From assembly GCF_019399895.1 (NCBI RefSeq), contig NC_091887.1:1178001-1242000 (forward strand): DNA of 64,000 nucleotides, in the 5' to 3' direction. This DNA is from Cardiocondyla obscurior (taxonomy: Eukaryota > Arthropoda > Insecta > Hymenoptera > Formicidae). The notes under the pieces are model-generated. The model saw only the letters and a program-made list of their open reading frames with translations, was not told where the DNA came from and searched no databases. Shown in pieces: positions 1-11,918 of this stretch; position 1 is the stretch's first letter; each line of letters begins with the position of its first letter. The position numbers and the translations under genes are program-made.

Positions 1-1352
1 GCCCTTTCACACGCGGGGCTCCTCGCGATTGCGCGAGAAAATGCATCGGCCGAACCGGGGGAAGGGCGCTCATGCGAGGCCTTTGCAAGCCGCGCGAACA
101 AGTTGCGACGATAATTTCGGGAGAAGCGCGGCGGGCTTAGCTCTCGTACCTTTATCGGATGATCTCGGGTTAAGGAACCAGCCGGCAGAAAGATGGTTGC
201 AGCAATCAGCGGCGGCTGCATTCGGGGGGGGTCACGTGCGTTGCGTGCGCGCCGGTCGGGCTAGGGCGATGCACGCGGATGCACAAAGAGCTCAAGCCAC
301 GGAGCATGTCCGAAACGGGCCACCTGCCGACAGATGTTAAGTCTAGCGGCCGAGACCCTGGCGCTGCTACCCTCGAACCGGGGCCCGCTCTCCTTTCCCC
401 CCTCCCCCCTCGTTCTACCTGGAGCTTCTCTTTTTCTCTCTCTCTGTGCTCCTCTCCGCTTCTTACCGCTCCCGACGTGTCGGGACCGATTCTCCGCACC
501 AGAACCTTTGTCCGCCGCTACGCCTTATGTGCGTCGCATCCAGTACTCTCCACCTGCCTGTCGACCTCCTCTGGACCGCTGTGTTTTCTTCGAGTACAAG
601 AAGCGTTCCGAGAAAAACGCTCGGGCGCGAGCGCACTTTCGGGCCCTCTAATTTCGGAGATCGTACATCATCGGGGGCAGAATTAATAAAAAGTACTCGA
701 GAATTTAATTTCAAATTAACCCACGGGTCGAGAATCAACTTTGTCACCGAACGTACCGGAGGATAGTCTTCTTCGTGGCCGTACCGCGTTTTTCCGTTCG
801 GTCACTCGGCGCGGATGTCAAGTATCTCGGTGCAATAAACATCTAATTATTTTTCCGCGAAACGGTCAGAGGTCGGGTTAATTATTGGAAAAACAATGGA
901 GCTAAGATACGGAGGTCGCGCGGAGGAAACGCGGAGCAAGGACAGTCGAGCTTAAGTGGGCAAACGGAGGAGAAAATAACCTAGGGTACGCGGTGACGCC
1001 GGCAGCCTTTGTGTTTACCAGGGCCATCGCGTGACGCCCGCATTCGCCTTCGCCGCGGCGGTTCGCAGATCCCCCGAGTGTGACCCGTAGGTGGATTTCT
1101 GTGCGCGAGGAGCGAGCCGCTCTAAATTAAATATTGCGTGCTTGAAAAAAATGGCAGTCGTCAACATCTGCAGACCTGCGTGGAAAGGACCTCGAGTCAC
1201 GCGACGGGCGATCCTCTCTCTCTTCTTTTCGCGACGACAGTACCCTCCCTCTTTACGTTCCGCGAGGTGTCATTGAACGAATTTCAGCGCGTCCGCTTTC
1301 TCCCTCCTCTCTCGCTTCTTCTTCTTTTTTTTTTTTTCCCCTCCCCTTTCAG
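1..1352. other. CpG-dense non-coding stretch, probable intron or intergenic DNA
   Basis: No exon or RNA gene can be supported here. The first 660 bases are rich in CG dinucleotides and carry a pyrimidine-rich tract around 386-470. An E-box-like GTCACGTG lies at 231-238, directly after a run of G. Overlapping open frames occur on both strands, as expected where stop codons are rare, and none resembles a known protein. The stretch ends in a long pyrimidine tract (about 1296-1350) closing with CAG, which could be a splice acceptor. Confidence 0.5.
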
Positions 1353-1444
1353 GAAAACAACAAATTATTTCTTTGCGAATTAGTATCGCGGATCTTTGCA
1401 ATTCCCTCTCGCTCAAACGAATCCCCGACGACGGAAGAGGGTCG
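1353..1444 (+). other. weak candidate internal exon (92 nt)
   Basis: A very strong polypyrimidine tract of about 45 bases (1306-1350) ends in CAG at 1352. The following 92 bases have one open phase, starting at codon position 1 with peptide ENNKLFLCELVSRIFAIPSR, and reach a mediocre donor, TCG followed by gtaaac. It would end with two leftover bases, which is the phase required by the exon at 8074-8114. The peptide matches no family I know. A pyrimidine tract followed by AG can easily arise by chance in this T-rich DNA, so this is a low-confidence call. Confidence 0.15.
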
Positions 1445-2406
1445 GTAAACGCGAGGAGGACAGGACAACAACATTGGAAAATGACGCGAGTCACGCGACG
1501 TGCGCTTACTACGTTACGTTCGGCTTTCTTTCCTTCTTTCGCCCGGAACGACCGCGAGTCGTTCGCAAGATGCCACCGTTTCCGGTGTGCGACAGCTGTC
1601 CTTCGTCCTGCCGCTCGGCGAGATTGACAACGTTGACGAAGACGTATCGACGCGCCGTATATCCTCATTTCTTGCCCGCGCCCGAAACGAGAACGTCGCG
1701 ACGATAAACTGCCCGACAAATTGCGAATTTTGTCTAAAAGAATTTCACTCGCTAAATTTTCCCTCGACAAATAAATCTAGGATTCGCGTTTATTCTAAAA
1801 TTAAAAACATAAGAAAAAAAAAAAGAAATCAAGTTTTTAATATTCCACAAAGTCCATCTCTCAAGCTCGCAAAAAAAAATAAAAAAATAAAATAATAAAA
1901 AAATATCGGTAATATACTTTCAAATGTTTACGTCTCCCACGTGGAAGCATCTTCACGAGACGCCAACTAATCTAATCTAAAGTCCCCCATTTCGTGGTCA
2001 AGCTGATATCTGATTTAGTAACGTTTATTGGTGCAATTTCCTAGACGACCAATTACGGAGCTGTACGATGCTCGCTGTGATAGCCGCGTTTAAAAGCGCG
2101 TATACCTCGGAATCGCATTTCGCTTCGCCGATGGTAGGAAACGTCTGGAAGAGACAAGGAACGAGATCTTTTCCTCTCCGTTATACTTTCACTTTCTCTT
2201 ACAGCAGCCTCCTCCGCTGCGTTTTCCATTCCCCCGCTCTCTTTGTCTGTCCCCCCCTTCCCTGCCCCTTCTCGGCCGAGATTCACCGGGTATACGACGC
2301 AGTCTCTTCGCCGTCTAGTCTGAAACCTAGGTATTATTTAGACTTTCACCGGTCGGAAGTGCCCACCTCTCTGGCATATATATTTGTTATTTCTGCGTCC
2401 TTTCGC

Positions 2407-2432
2407 CTCTCTCTCTCTCTTTCTCTCTCTCT
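2407..2432. repeat. CT dinucleotide microsatellite
   Basis: An almost uninterrupted CT run with one TT insertion. It lies in a pyrimidine-rich context just downstream of an alternating TA stretch. Confidence 0.85.
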
Positions 2433-3723
2433 GCCTCTTTAAATTGCATTGGTTGTCAGGTTTGCAATTACAAAAATACATCCGTCGATTAATAACTCAT
2501 GTACATGAATTCGAGAAAGAAACATTTACAAGAATTTACTTAGATAGACGTACGGAAATCTTTGGGAAATAAAAGAAAAAATATATCCGAATTTAAATAT
2601 TAATATACGATCTTAAGAATCTTTCGTCTGTAGAAGAAATGTTTAATTTAAAGGAGCTTTTATCAGTTTAATTGGCAATCGATTCCGTAAAACGTGTGGA
2701 ATACTTGTACATTCTATGGTTAGTACGGTACCATCTCTCTGCAGTTCGCTCGCGATTCACTCGGCCGGCTAGGAGATATTTCGAGATCGCGGAACCACTT
2801 TCCAATCTCGCTCGCGAGAAAGGCCGTCTGGATTAATAGAGCGTGATCGAAGGAAGAGGGATCGATCGAGAGTTCCTCATCCCGCTTGTCGTGTCCGAGA
2901 CAATGCGAGTCGCGGCGGTCACGCACATAGAAAAGCGCCTCGCCGCCGAGGGAAACGAAACGACGATGATACCGCGATATAAATTATTCAGACGACGGTT
3001 CGTACCGTGATTGTTCAATCAGTTCGACAATCGCAAAAAAAAAACCCCCAAAAAAATTAGAAAAAAATTTTTTAAGAAAAGAAAAAAAATCCGCTAGTTA
3101 ATTTGATCTTGTACCGAAGTGAAAGGCCTAATGAGAAATCATTAAAATCTCCACCGGCGAGGAGACGCGCCGTAAAAAGCAGTTCGGGCCTGAACGCGCC
3201 GGGCTTTAGCAAGCGAGAAGGTCGAAAAGGGGCGAGGGGAGACGCTTCTTCATAGCCCGGCAGGAGGATTCGTGAAATCCAACGAGCGAAGCGAGCCGGA
3301 ATATCCTCGGCCATTTCGACAAAGGGAATAAGAAGAGACTACGAAGCTCTCGCACACACAAGCGCCGGCCACGTGCCGGGCAGGTGCGAGTGCATGAGGT
3401 TTCTCGAATAACAGTCGGCATTTATCTCCTCCCTTTCTCCGCCGCGGCGCGTCACGGCCGCGAGTGGAGGCCTTCTTCCCCTTTGTTCCCTCCGTTGGTG
3501 CATTCGGCTTTTCTCCCAGGTTAAGAAGAGAGTAGAAAGATAGGAACTTGGACAAATAGCGCGGAGTTGAATCGTTTAGAAAACTTCCAAGCCGGGGGGA
3601 ACCGGGGATCCTCGGGCCACTTCGCTGAAAGAAAACTAACGAGGTGAATTCGTGTATCTATCAAAGGGGAGGGATCCACCGCGCGGGGCTATAGATCGTT
3701 CCCGGAACGAGGGGGCAAGGGGG

Positions 3724-3739
3724 GAGAGAGAGAGAGAGA
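3724..3739. repeat. GA dinucleotide microsatellite
   Basis: Eight consecutive GA units follow a G-rich stretch. GAGAG is the core recognised by GAGA-type factors in insects, but the repeat alone does not prove binding. Confidence 0.85.
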
Positions 3740-4080
3740 TCCTATACTCGATTCTGCCCGAATCATCGAGCACGAATTCGAGATACGTCAAGGCTCCCTT
3801 GCGGCTGGCGGCCGCGTCGTCATCCTTGGCTCGTGCTCCCGATTCAATCGATCGTATCATTAGCTTTGGCATGGCGGCACAGTGCCGAGACGATAATTCG
3901 CAGTAAAAATCAACGCGCTTTATCCGGATAAAAGCAACAATATCACGCGGAAAATGCCTTTCACTTTCACGAAAGTCTATCTCGTTGATAAAACGTTAGG
4001 TAACTAAATTAAGTCGTTACAGGCGTCTAGATCGATTCCAGAAGCAACTCGACTACGAAAGAGAGAAATGTAATTTGCCA

Positions 4081-4450
4081 AATTGTTCTGTAATGTATAT
4101 TTCTGATGCATATTTTATTAAAAGATATAATGCGACGCAAAGTACATGATAAAAGTATTATTTCGATAAAATTACAATGTCGATTCGCAAGAGCTTATAT
4201 ATAAATATAAAACTTTATTATTAAAAACTTTGTACCATATAATAATTTCACATTTGTAAATTATCAACGACAACTCTTTTTAAAGAAGAATTATTTATTA
4301 AAATAATATTTAAAAAAATAAAAAAATAAAAAAAATACATTAATAAGTACCGAGATGCTCGGAAAAATAAAATCAATGCGATTAAAATGAAAAGGAGATT
4401 AAAAACGGGAGGCAGATGGGAGAGATGCTTCACGAAAAGATGACCCGGCG
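4081..4450. other. AT-rich block
   Basis: A low-GC island dominated by A and T, with interrupted poly-A at about 4311-4336 (A runs broken by single T). No exon signal is seen. Such blocks recur at about 5020-5420, 7960-8560, 44130-44500, 48950-49110 and 51340-51480. Confidence 0.7.
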
Positions 4451-7400
4451 GGATGCTGGAGCAACATATCGCAGGCACGATGAATTTATTTCTTCATCTG
4501 ACTTGCGGTGGCTCGGTCACGAAAAGGGACGGGCGTCGGGAAGGGACCGGTAAAAGGGAACGAGGCGTAAGGGCACGTCGCGACGCGAACGTACAAGAAG
4601 AAAAGAAAGTGTGTGGAGCGCGCGCGGGAAAGGAGGTTGGGACGGCGACGGGGCAACATCTGCCGGGTGCAACAATCTCGAACACCTGCCGTCTGGTAGT
4701 CGCGTGCTCTCGCACCCCGGGAGAACAGGGTGGTGGAATAAGACGACGACCGGGCCCGATCCTTGCCCTCGTAACTTACTCGAACGAGCCCGGCCGGCGC
4801 GTTAGGGGGAACCAGCCAAGGACCGCGCTACGCACAATGGATCTGGCCAGACCGAATCGATTACCAGCCAGTGTCTGGCTGCGATTGTCGTCCGCGGTAT
4901 ACAGGACGATCCTCGGAGATCGCTCGCCGTACGCCCTAATCGTTTTAGCCTTATTCCGAGGCGGAGTAAAAACACACGTGGAGAGCCGGTGTGCCACTTT
5001 CGCGCTATCCAAACATCGTGCAATAATTTCTAGTTATGATAATATAGAAACATTTTAAATTACTGGCGATATCGCCGATACAGATAATAATAATGATTAT
5101 TGATCGTAAATAACTCCTATATCACGTATTTCACAGCCGAGAGAGTTTCTATTAAAATCGGCGGGTATAAATGATTAAACAGCCTAGCGCATACGAACAA
5201 GCGTAAATAAATTATGCGCGCCGTTTTATACTGTATTAAATCTTATCTGATATTAATTTGGATAACGATAAAATTAGTCCCCAACTAATAAAATATAATA
5301 ATACAAATTATTTGCTTTGCGTTGCTAAAATAAATTAAAAAAAAAAAAAAGAAAAAAAAAATTAACGGAAGAACTATCAACGTAATAATTAATTTTACAG
5401 AAATAATACACCAGCGTTAAACTTTACGAATTTCTTTCTTTCGCGGTATCGGCGTCGGAGCCAGGTTGCTTCTCATGTAATTACAGGTCAAGAGGCTTGT
5501 TACACGTCGGACTATTGATTACAAGGCTCGCAAATAAAACATGGCAACAATTATCTGAAAGTATTCGATTGCCCTGGCGCTCATCGCCTGCAATTCCGCG
5601 CAAGAAACTAGATCAAGTGGACGATCGATCGCTCCACTTTTCCAGCGCGAGCAAACGGCGTAATAACCGCTAAGCGTATTTAGATAACGCTTCACTCGTG
5701 ACGAAGGTTATTAGTCTATTAGCAGACTGTTGTAGGCCAGCGGAGCGTCGTCGTTAGGTATCCCAAGGCCGGTAGCGAAAGCACGTTTTATTAATCGATT
5801 AATCAACCACCGGGAACCATCGGGCCGAGCTGCTTTCCCGACTATTGCGACGGTAACGCGAAAAGGGTGGCTAATGGACACCCCCGATCAATGGCTGCAA
5901 AATTACGAGAACGCACGGATAATTCCCATTTTTCATCGGCCGCTATCGCGCTGATTAATCGCGAGACGCTAACGCCCTCGCGTCTGATTCGACAATTTTC
6001 TGGGAATGAGTCGCGCAAAGACTGCCGGCTTAATTTTATGCATCGCGCGAGACACGCGAGTAATAAAATCACTTTACTCCGGACCCGCGTAAAGCACCGT
6101 CCGAGGCAAACACGTCGAACTTACGGGGAGATAAAGAAAGGGAAGAAAAATAAAAAAAAAAAAAAAAGAAGGCAGACGGAAGAGGGAAGCGAGAGCGGAA
6201 AGAATCCCAAAGAAAAATTTTCCCCGCAGTTATAACCTCGGAAAATTACTTTTCCCTTCTTGTAACGTTCGGCGCTTTTATTCGCGCGACCTCCTTCTCG
6301 GTTCAGATCGCCACGCCGTGCGGCAGAACTTAATCCTGACCCTCGTCCACCAGACCGTCACACATAGAAAAGGCCTATGTATAATTATTTCGGTACTCGG
6401 GGGTCTATTATTATCGCACGGTATACACACAGGCGAAGTAGCCGCCGACGGAAATTTCGTTGCTGGCCACCGGTGGGCGTCCCCTCTTTCTTTCTCTCCC
6501 CCAGCGAATAAAGAGAGGACGCCACAACGGAGGGGACAGCACGTAAGGGAAACTCATTACCGTAATGACGTCCACTTGGCACAATAATCAATTTTCAATT
6601 TCCACGAGGGATCAGTGCCGTTTTCCCTCGCTTTATTATTTCCTCCCCGGTCGCCGAGCGGCCGCGTCGTCACGCGACGAATCACGATTCCTTACGGGAC
6701 GGCAGCTTTTCGCGAGGAAAACGTACGCGGGGAACGCGCCGGGCTTCACGCGATCTTTTCGGGCGCGCGCACGTGATTCGAGGCTCCTTCATCTTGCGGT
6801 TTGCACGGAAGACGGGCCCTCCTCTCTCCTTGTCTTTCTAAAAATATTGAAGCGGCGCATAAGACACGAAAAGCGCGACGCAGAATCTCTGACATCATCG
6901 GCATGCGCTCGGGATCGGCGGCGAGGCCGGCCGGTCGGGCTTCCGAGACTCTTTTTAAAGGCGGGTTCACGTTATTTTTAGAAGCATTATTCAGGCCAGG
7001 TGGCACTGATTTAGCAGTTGCCGGTGTATTATTGGTGTACCGTGCGCTCACGATTCGCACGGCGCAACAGCGGAGGAAAAAGAGAATAAAGAGATAGAGA
7101 GAGAAAGGGATATATATCATATGATCCGCGGTGCTTCTCATTTACCGAACGGATTGAGCATAATTAATCTATAATTCGTACGTCAATTGCTTTTTCCGAA
7201 CGGCTAAATGTCAGCGGCTAAATTCGCCGGGGAAGAAAATGACATCTAGGCAAATGGAAAATCATTGAATAAACGAGTGTCGGGACCGGCGACTAAACAG
7301 TATATCTGAATATATTCCCGGGCTTTTACGCCGTACTCCGCGGCGTACATTTCCATCGCTAAATCTATTGTATACTAATTCGAGAAATCGTCAAATTGAG

Positions 7401-8073
7401 GAGATAAAACGAGAGCGGTTATTTTTCTCGACGGTAATTTCGCCCCGACCTCGATTTAAGGCAAATTGGCTGACAGTTATCTATGTTAAACCGTTGTTTT
7501 CGCAACCCCTTTAATTTACGTAGATATGCACACCGTGACTTAGAGGCGATACACCTTTCCGTGCGCCCGGTATGTGTGCCATATCCTTGCACCACGCTCA
7601 ACGGCGGGAAACTAGTTCAGTGAAACCTCGGTTGTAAACATCGTCGGAATCGAAGGTTGCATCCATTACTTAGACCGCGCTCGCAATCGTTGGCTGGCAT
7701 CTCTGAGAGAGGCATATCAGGCCGAGAACGGAGTGTCATATCTTGGGACACAGTTCAATAGTCACATTTCAATTAGAGATTAAACCGAGACTGCATTCAG
7801 CTAGGTAGCGGAACGATTACTCATATGTGAAACCTGATTTCACGCGGCTAATTCTGGCTTAAACTATGTTGCACATTAACTCCGACGGTCGTTAATTTTA
7901 ATTAACTCGGCATAACGCGAATGCAATGTTACGTGCGTTAATTTAAGGAGACATTTCGGAGGATTATCAATACGTTGAATTTTGATTCGATAGAATTAGA
8001 ATGTATTATAATGTTTTTAAAAATAACGAAAATATAAGCCGAATATTAAGAAGATATTTTTTTTATGTTACAG
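4451..8073. other. non-coding stretch upstream of the first short exon
   Basis: CpG-rich between 4451 and 5010, where a 201-codon open frame (4453-5058) is an artefact of low stop-codon density. AT-rich to about 5420, with a long A tract at about 5337-5360. Another A tract occurs at about 6146-6170. The final 100 bases become AT-rich and lead into the acceptor of the exon at 8074. I see no RNA gene or mobile element. Confidence 0.5.
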
Positions 8074-8114
8074 TCATCTGGTGCATCGTGAACTCCGCTG
8101 CTGCGCATCGATCG
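8074..8114 (+). CDS. candidate 41-nt exon, duplicate of the exon at 42647-42690
   Basis: The exon follows a T-rich tract ending TTTTATGTTACAG and is followed by the consensus donor GTGAGTCGCATGA. Both flanks are almost identical to those of the 44-base exon at 42647-42690, and the cores share AACTCCGCTG plus a downstream CAT. With two bases supplied by an upstream exon it is open (HLVHRELRCCASI) and ends one base into a codon, exactly the phases of its partner. A second phase is also open (IWCIVNSAAAHRS) but is closed in the partner. The shared core is shifted by one base between copies, so the two peptides are not similar. A 5' untranslated or non-coding RNA exon is therefore equally possible. 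Splice signals are seen; gene identity is unknown. Confidence 0.4.
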
Positions 8115-11100
8115 GTGAGTCGCATGATTTTTTTTACAATATGTTTTGGGGAATAATATATTATTTATAAAAAAAAAAGTAGTTATTACAATTGTAAAAA
8201 ATAATTCAAATTAACGAAATGATAAAATTTGACCTGACATTTACTTTCGTGACACGAAAAAGGGTGTCAAGGGAAGAAATAAATTTGCATCGCGAAAGAA
8301 ACGGCAGTAAATTCAACTCGAAAATAATTATTTCAAGCACAAACGCATATTACTGGTTAATTAATTAATATATATGTAATAAGGAAATTACCACGCGCAA
8401 CATTACCATTAAAGAAACATACGCATATAATTCAGAAAATTGAAATCAATTTGCGAGTCAAATTTTATCATTCTCTATGCAAATTTTCTACATTTATTTA
8501 TGTAAGTACATGCTCGTTAAATTATTATCCTATAAGACTTTGGAAATGTTTAATGAATACGCGAGTACGTATTTTATTCTGCGCCGTCGGACAATAAACT
8601 ACTGATCAGAATATGTATCTCCGTAACGTTACGGGTTTCTTTATACCGGGATGAGGGATTATTTCGAAAAGTTTTCCCAGCGCGAAATTCCCTTGATTGC
8701 GCCTAATGAGAATAAATTCGGTTCATTTCGGGCAATTTCGGGAGCGCCCAAAGGCATCGCTAGAATTTCTTCTATCGCGTTTACTCCCCGGCTTTTCCGT
8801 GGTGCTCGGTAACTCCGTGCTGACCGTAGCGGACAGTGTCCGAAATTATGTCTCGGACCACCCACAAACTCACGGCGGGACAGGTATTAATGTAATGTCC
8901 ACACGATGTGCAGACGTCGGTCGGTGTGGACGTTCTCATAAAAATAACGCCCGCGCGCTCTCGCGCGGACAGACACTGACAAATTGAAAAATGATCGCCG
9001 AACAGCCGGGAAAAGAATCCGCCCCCGGTCCGTCTGCCGAAGTAAATTTTCTTGTACGCTCGCGAGAAAGTGAAGAGAGAGAAAAAAAAATAAAAAAAAA
9101 AGAAGAGAAAGGATGAAGTAAGCGAGAGGCGAGGAGCGTACTTAAAAAAAAAAAAATAATATCCGATACGTAATCTCTTTTGTCGCGCGACGTTGACGTA
9201 CGGCATATGCGGGAGGGCAATATTTTTATCGCGCTTTATACTAATATTTTAGAAGCATTCTTGGAATTCTCTCGCGCTGTCTTTCAAAAAGTGTCATTAG
9301 GCAAACGTTTCTCCTCGCGCGCATTTCCTAGCTACACGTCGCTATCCGTTGGATTTAATTCTGCCTTCGGAGTCGAGTCAAAAGTAGTAAAATATGCATA
9401 ATATGTCAGAATACAGTATCAAAAAAGTGATAACTAAAGCGCGGATGAAATAACACGAATAAAAATAATTTTTATAACACATTCGCGATGATAGATAATC
9501 GCTATACGGTCAAGAATCAAAATTATAATAAAAATAATAATAATAAAAAATTTAGATTTAATGTGATCGCTGCCGTTATGATTTCTATAAATGAATCTCG
9601 TGCGGTTGAAATATACGAATACTTTAGTGCGCTAGTCGTGAATCGAATTAGCATCGTTTAGACGTGAGAAACGTATTCCTATCCGTCTCGTTCAATTTCA
9701 CGACCCGAACCAGTCACGTTATCACGGTGCGAGTTGATAGCCCGAACGAAGTCACGGACGCTCTCGCGATTTCGCTTAACACCTATCACCGGCGGCGTAT
9801 CCGAGACGAGTGGCTTCCCGCTCCGAAATTAGCATAGTGCTGGCGATAATGAATTCATGATACATAATTTTCACAAATGCGCGCTGTAACGTCGCGCGAA
9901 CGCGGCGGTTATCACTCTTATGCTGAACACCCATATATACCTGGGAATCCGATTAGTCCGCCTAATAAACATACGTATCGCGCTGTTTAATGAACACTGA
10001 CAACTCGCTCGATAAATCGCGCTAACGCGGCTCGCGACCTGGAAGAATATCCTGGCTATCACTATGCGTTTATGCAGATGTTGATTTCGAACTTCCTGAC
10101 ATAATGATGAGAGAAAGAGACAACTTTTTATTACCATAATCGTCGGAATATGAATTCTAATGTCTCCCCCGGTGAACTTTGTTACCGTACATGAATATCG
10201 CTTTCCTACGAGCATATAGACAAAGATATTTAGACACAATATATCTCTAATAAAATAATGATATTCGTATTAAATGAAGACCGTCACCGTTCGGTGTTAG
10301 TAATCGCGTTACTTTACGCCTTATTCGACATCCGCGCTCTCGTTCTCTTTTGGTCAAGTGACGCAACCCCGAAGATGCCCATAACGAAGCGCCGAGGCTC
10401 CGCGCTTTCGTCATCGGGTTCGGACCGCGCGAAGATATTAATACCGTTTACACGAACGGTTGAGTCATGCCCTCATCGTCGCAGATAAGCCACTTTCTAA
10501 ATGCATCGGTGCCGAGACCATAAATAGCCCACAATGACTCTATCCGCTATGCAATGGGAACGTACCCGACTATGCCGCTCGGGCCGGCCCGACGATTTTT
10601 CTCCCATCGCCGATAGACCCGTTCGAGACGCGCGGTTACTCGCGGCGCTACGCGCACACGTATATCTATTTCAATTCGCGACATTAAGTGCTCGTTAAAT
10701 CCGGCTTACGCCAACGCGCGGAGATCCTCCCGCGGCGGTATCCAAAGTCCGCGTGGCCCCGACGGCTTGTTTACATCGCGCTCTATTTTTGCGATTCTAT
10801 TTTCGCGGGGATTTGAGAAATCCGCACGGGGCGAGCGCCGCGCGGGTGTACCTTCATTAACTGATAAAATCATTTATTCACCGTTGACGCCGCGACGCGA
10901 GTCGACACACGCCCGGTCGATCCTATATTTTATCGTCGACATAGTTGCGTTTTGTAAACGGGTTTTCAGATTAATGCGACGATTAACGTGCGGCGCAAAA
11001 TGTTCTCGAATAGCAATTATTGTCAGATGCTTTCGATAATACAGCGTACACGCGTGGCCGCGAAACGGGACTTCGGAATGACTCGTCGCGTTTGAAGATC

Positions 11101-11680
11101 AGCGTAGATAGCGCGGTGCAAAAAAAAGAAAAAAGAGAAATAAATAAATATTACATTAATAACGAAAAAACGTGGGACGATCGCACGTTCCCGATTCGTA
11201 ATTTATCGGCGTATTTTTATTTTATTATTATTTTATTTAATTTTTTTTTTTTTTTTCAAAAATGCTTTCTGAAAATCTCCGCTTTTGATTCTGCGAATTA
11301 TTAATAACCGTGCACGTGTCGGGGTGCGCGTTATAATTCTCAGTTTGTTTAAATAGACGCAGCCTTCGAGCTGCAAACTAGTTGCGCCCATTAATCTGGG
11401 CGCAGAAACGATAAATAGAACAGAGAGATAGCTCTTCGTTAATCGGCGCCGATAAATAGTTCCATATGTCTTTGCGGGTATATTACAAACGTGTTGACCA
11501 CCGCCTGATGATGCATCGCTATCATTTCGGCGAGTTTCAAATTTTCTGTCGCTACAATCCTGTAAACTATCCAAGTCGTAAGAGTCAGTATTCCATACGT
11601 CATATTTCCGGAATTAAGAGAAATGCTTCATCGTAAATATTTACCGAGCGACGCGTATCTCTTGCGTGTGCGCTGCGTAC

Positions 11681-11694
11681 GTGTGTGTGTGTGT
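11681..11694. repeat. GT dinucleotide microsatellite
   Basis: Seven consecutive GT units inside a purine-pyrimidine alternating context that starts with TGCGTAC. Short and ordinary. Confidence 0.8.
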
Positions 11695-11882
11695 CGACCG
11701 ACGGAGATACGCGTGTAATTTTTCTCTTCCGTACAGCCTTCTCGCGGCACGCACGCCGATTATTGACCGGTTATCGATTTCCTCGAGCAATTTCCGCTTC
11801 GTTATCTCGTCGTCTCGACTGTGATTAATAATCAGCCAGAAATACGTATACTTTGTATCCCGCGTGTCTCTGAGAAAGTTGC

Positions 11883-11918
11883 CTCTTTCTCTCTTCTCTC
11901 TCTCTCTCTCTTTCTCTC
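11883..11918. repeat. CT-rich microsatellite
   Basis: An imperfect CT run with T insertions. It sits upstream of a CpG-dense patch (11960-12230) that could be a promoter region, but no core promoter motif decides this. Confidence 0.8.

Larger units (their letters stand above)
1445..4080. other. non-coding stretch with simple repeats
   Basis: Mixed CpG-rich and A/T-rich DNA with no gene I can support. It contains A-rich tracts at about 1811-1902 and 3036-3090, a CT microsatellite at 2407-2432 and a GA microsatellite at 3724-3739. A 14-base direct repeat, CGAGTCACGCGACG, occurs at 1193-1206 and again at 1487-1500. Open frames here are short, overlap on both strands and are of low complexity. 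Confidence 0.5.

Noticed and set aside
369..379. GGTTCGAGGGT on the minus strand, like a tRNA B box
   Set aside because: The flanking bases cannot form a T stem, and no acceptor stem or A box is present at the right distance.
4453..5058. 201-codon open frame on the + strand
   Set aside because: It lies in CpG-rich, stop-poor DNA, overlaps open frames on the other strand, is rich in Arg/Gly/Thr and matches no family. No splice or promoter signals support it.
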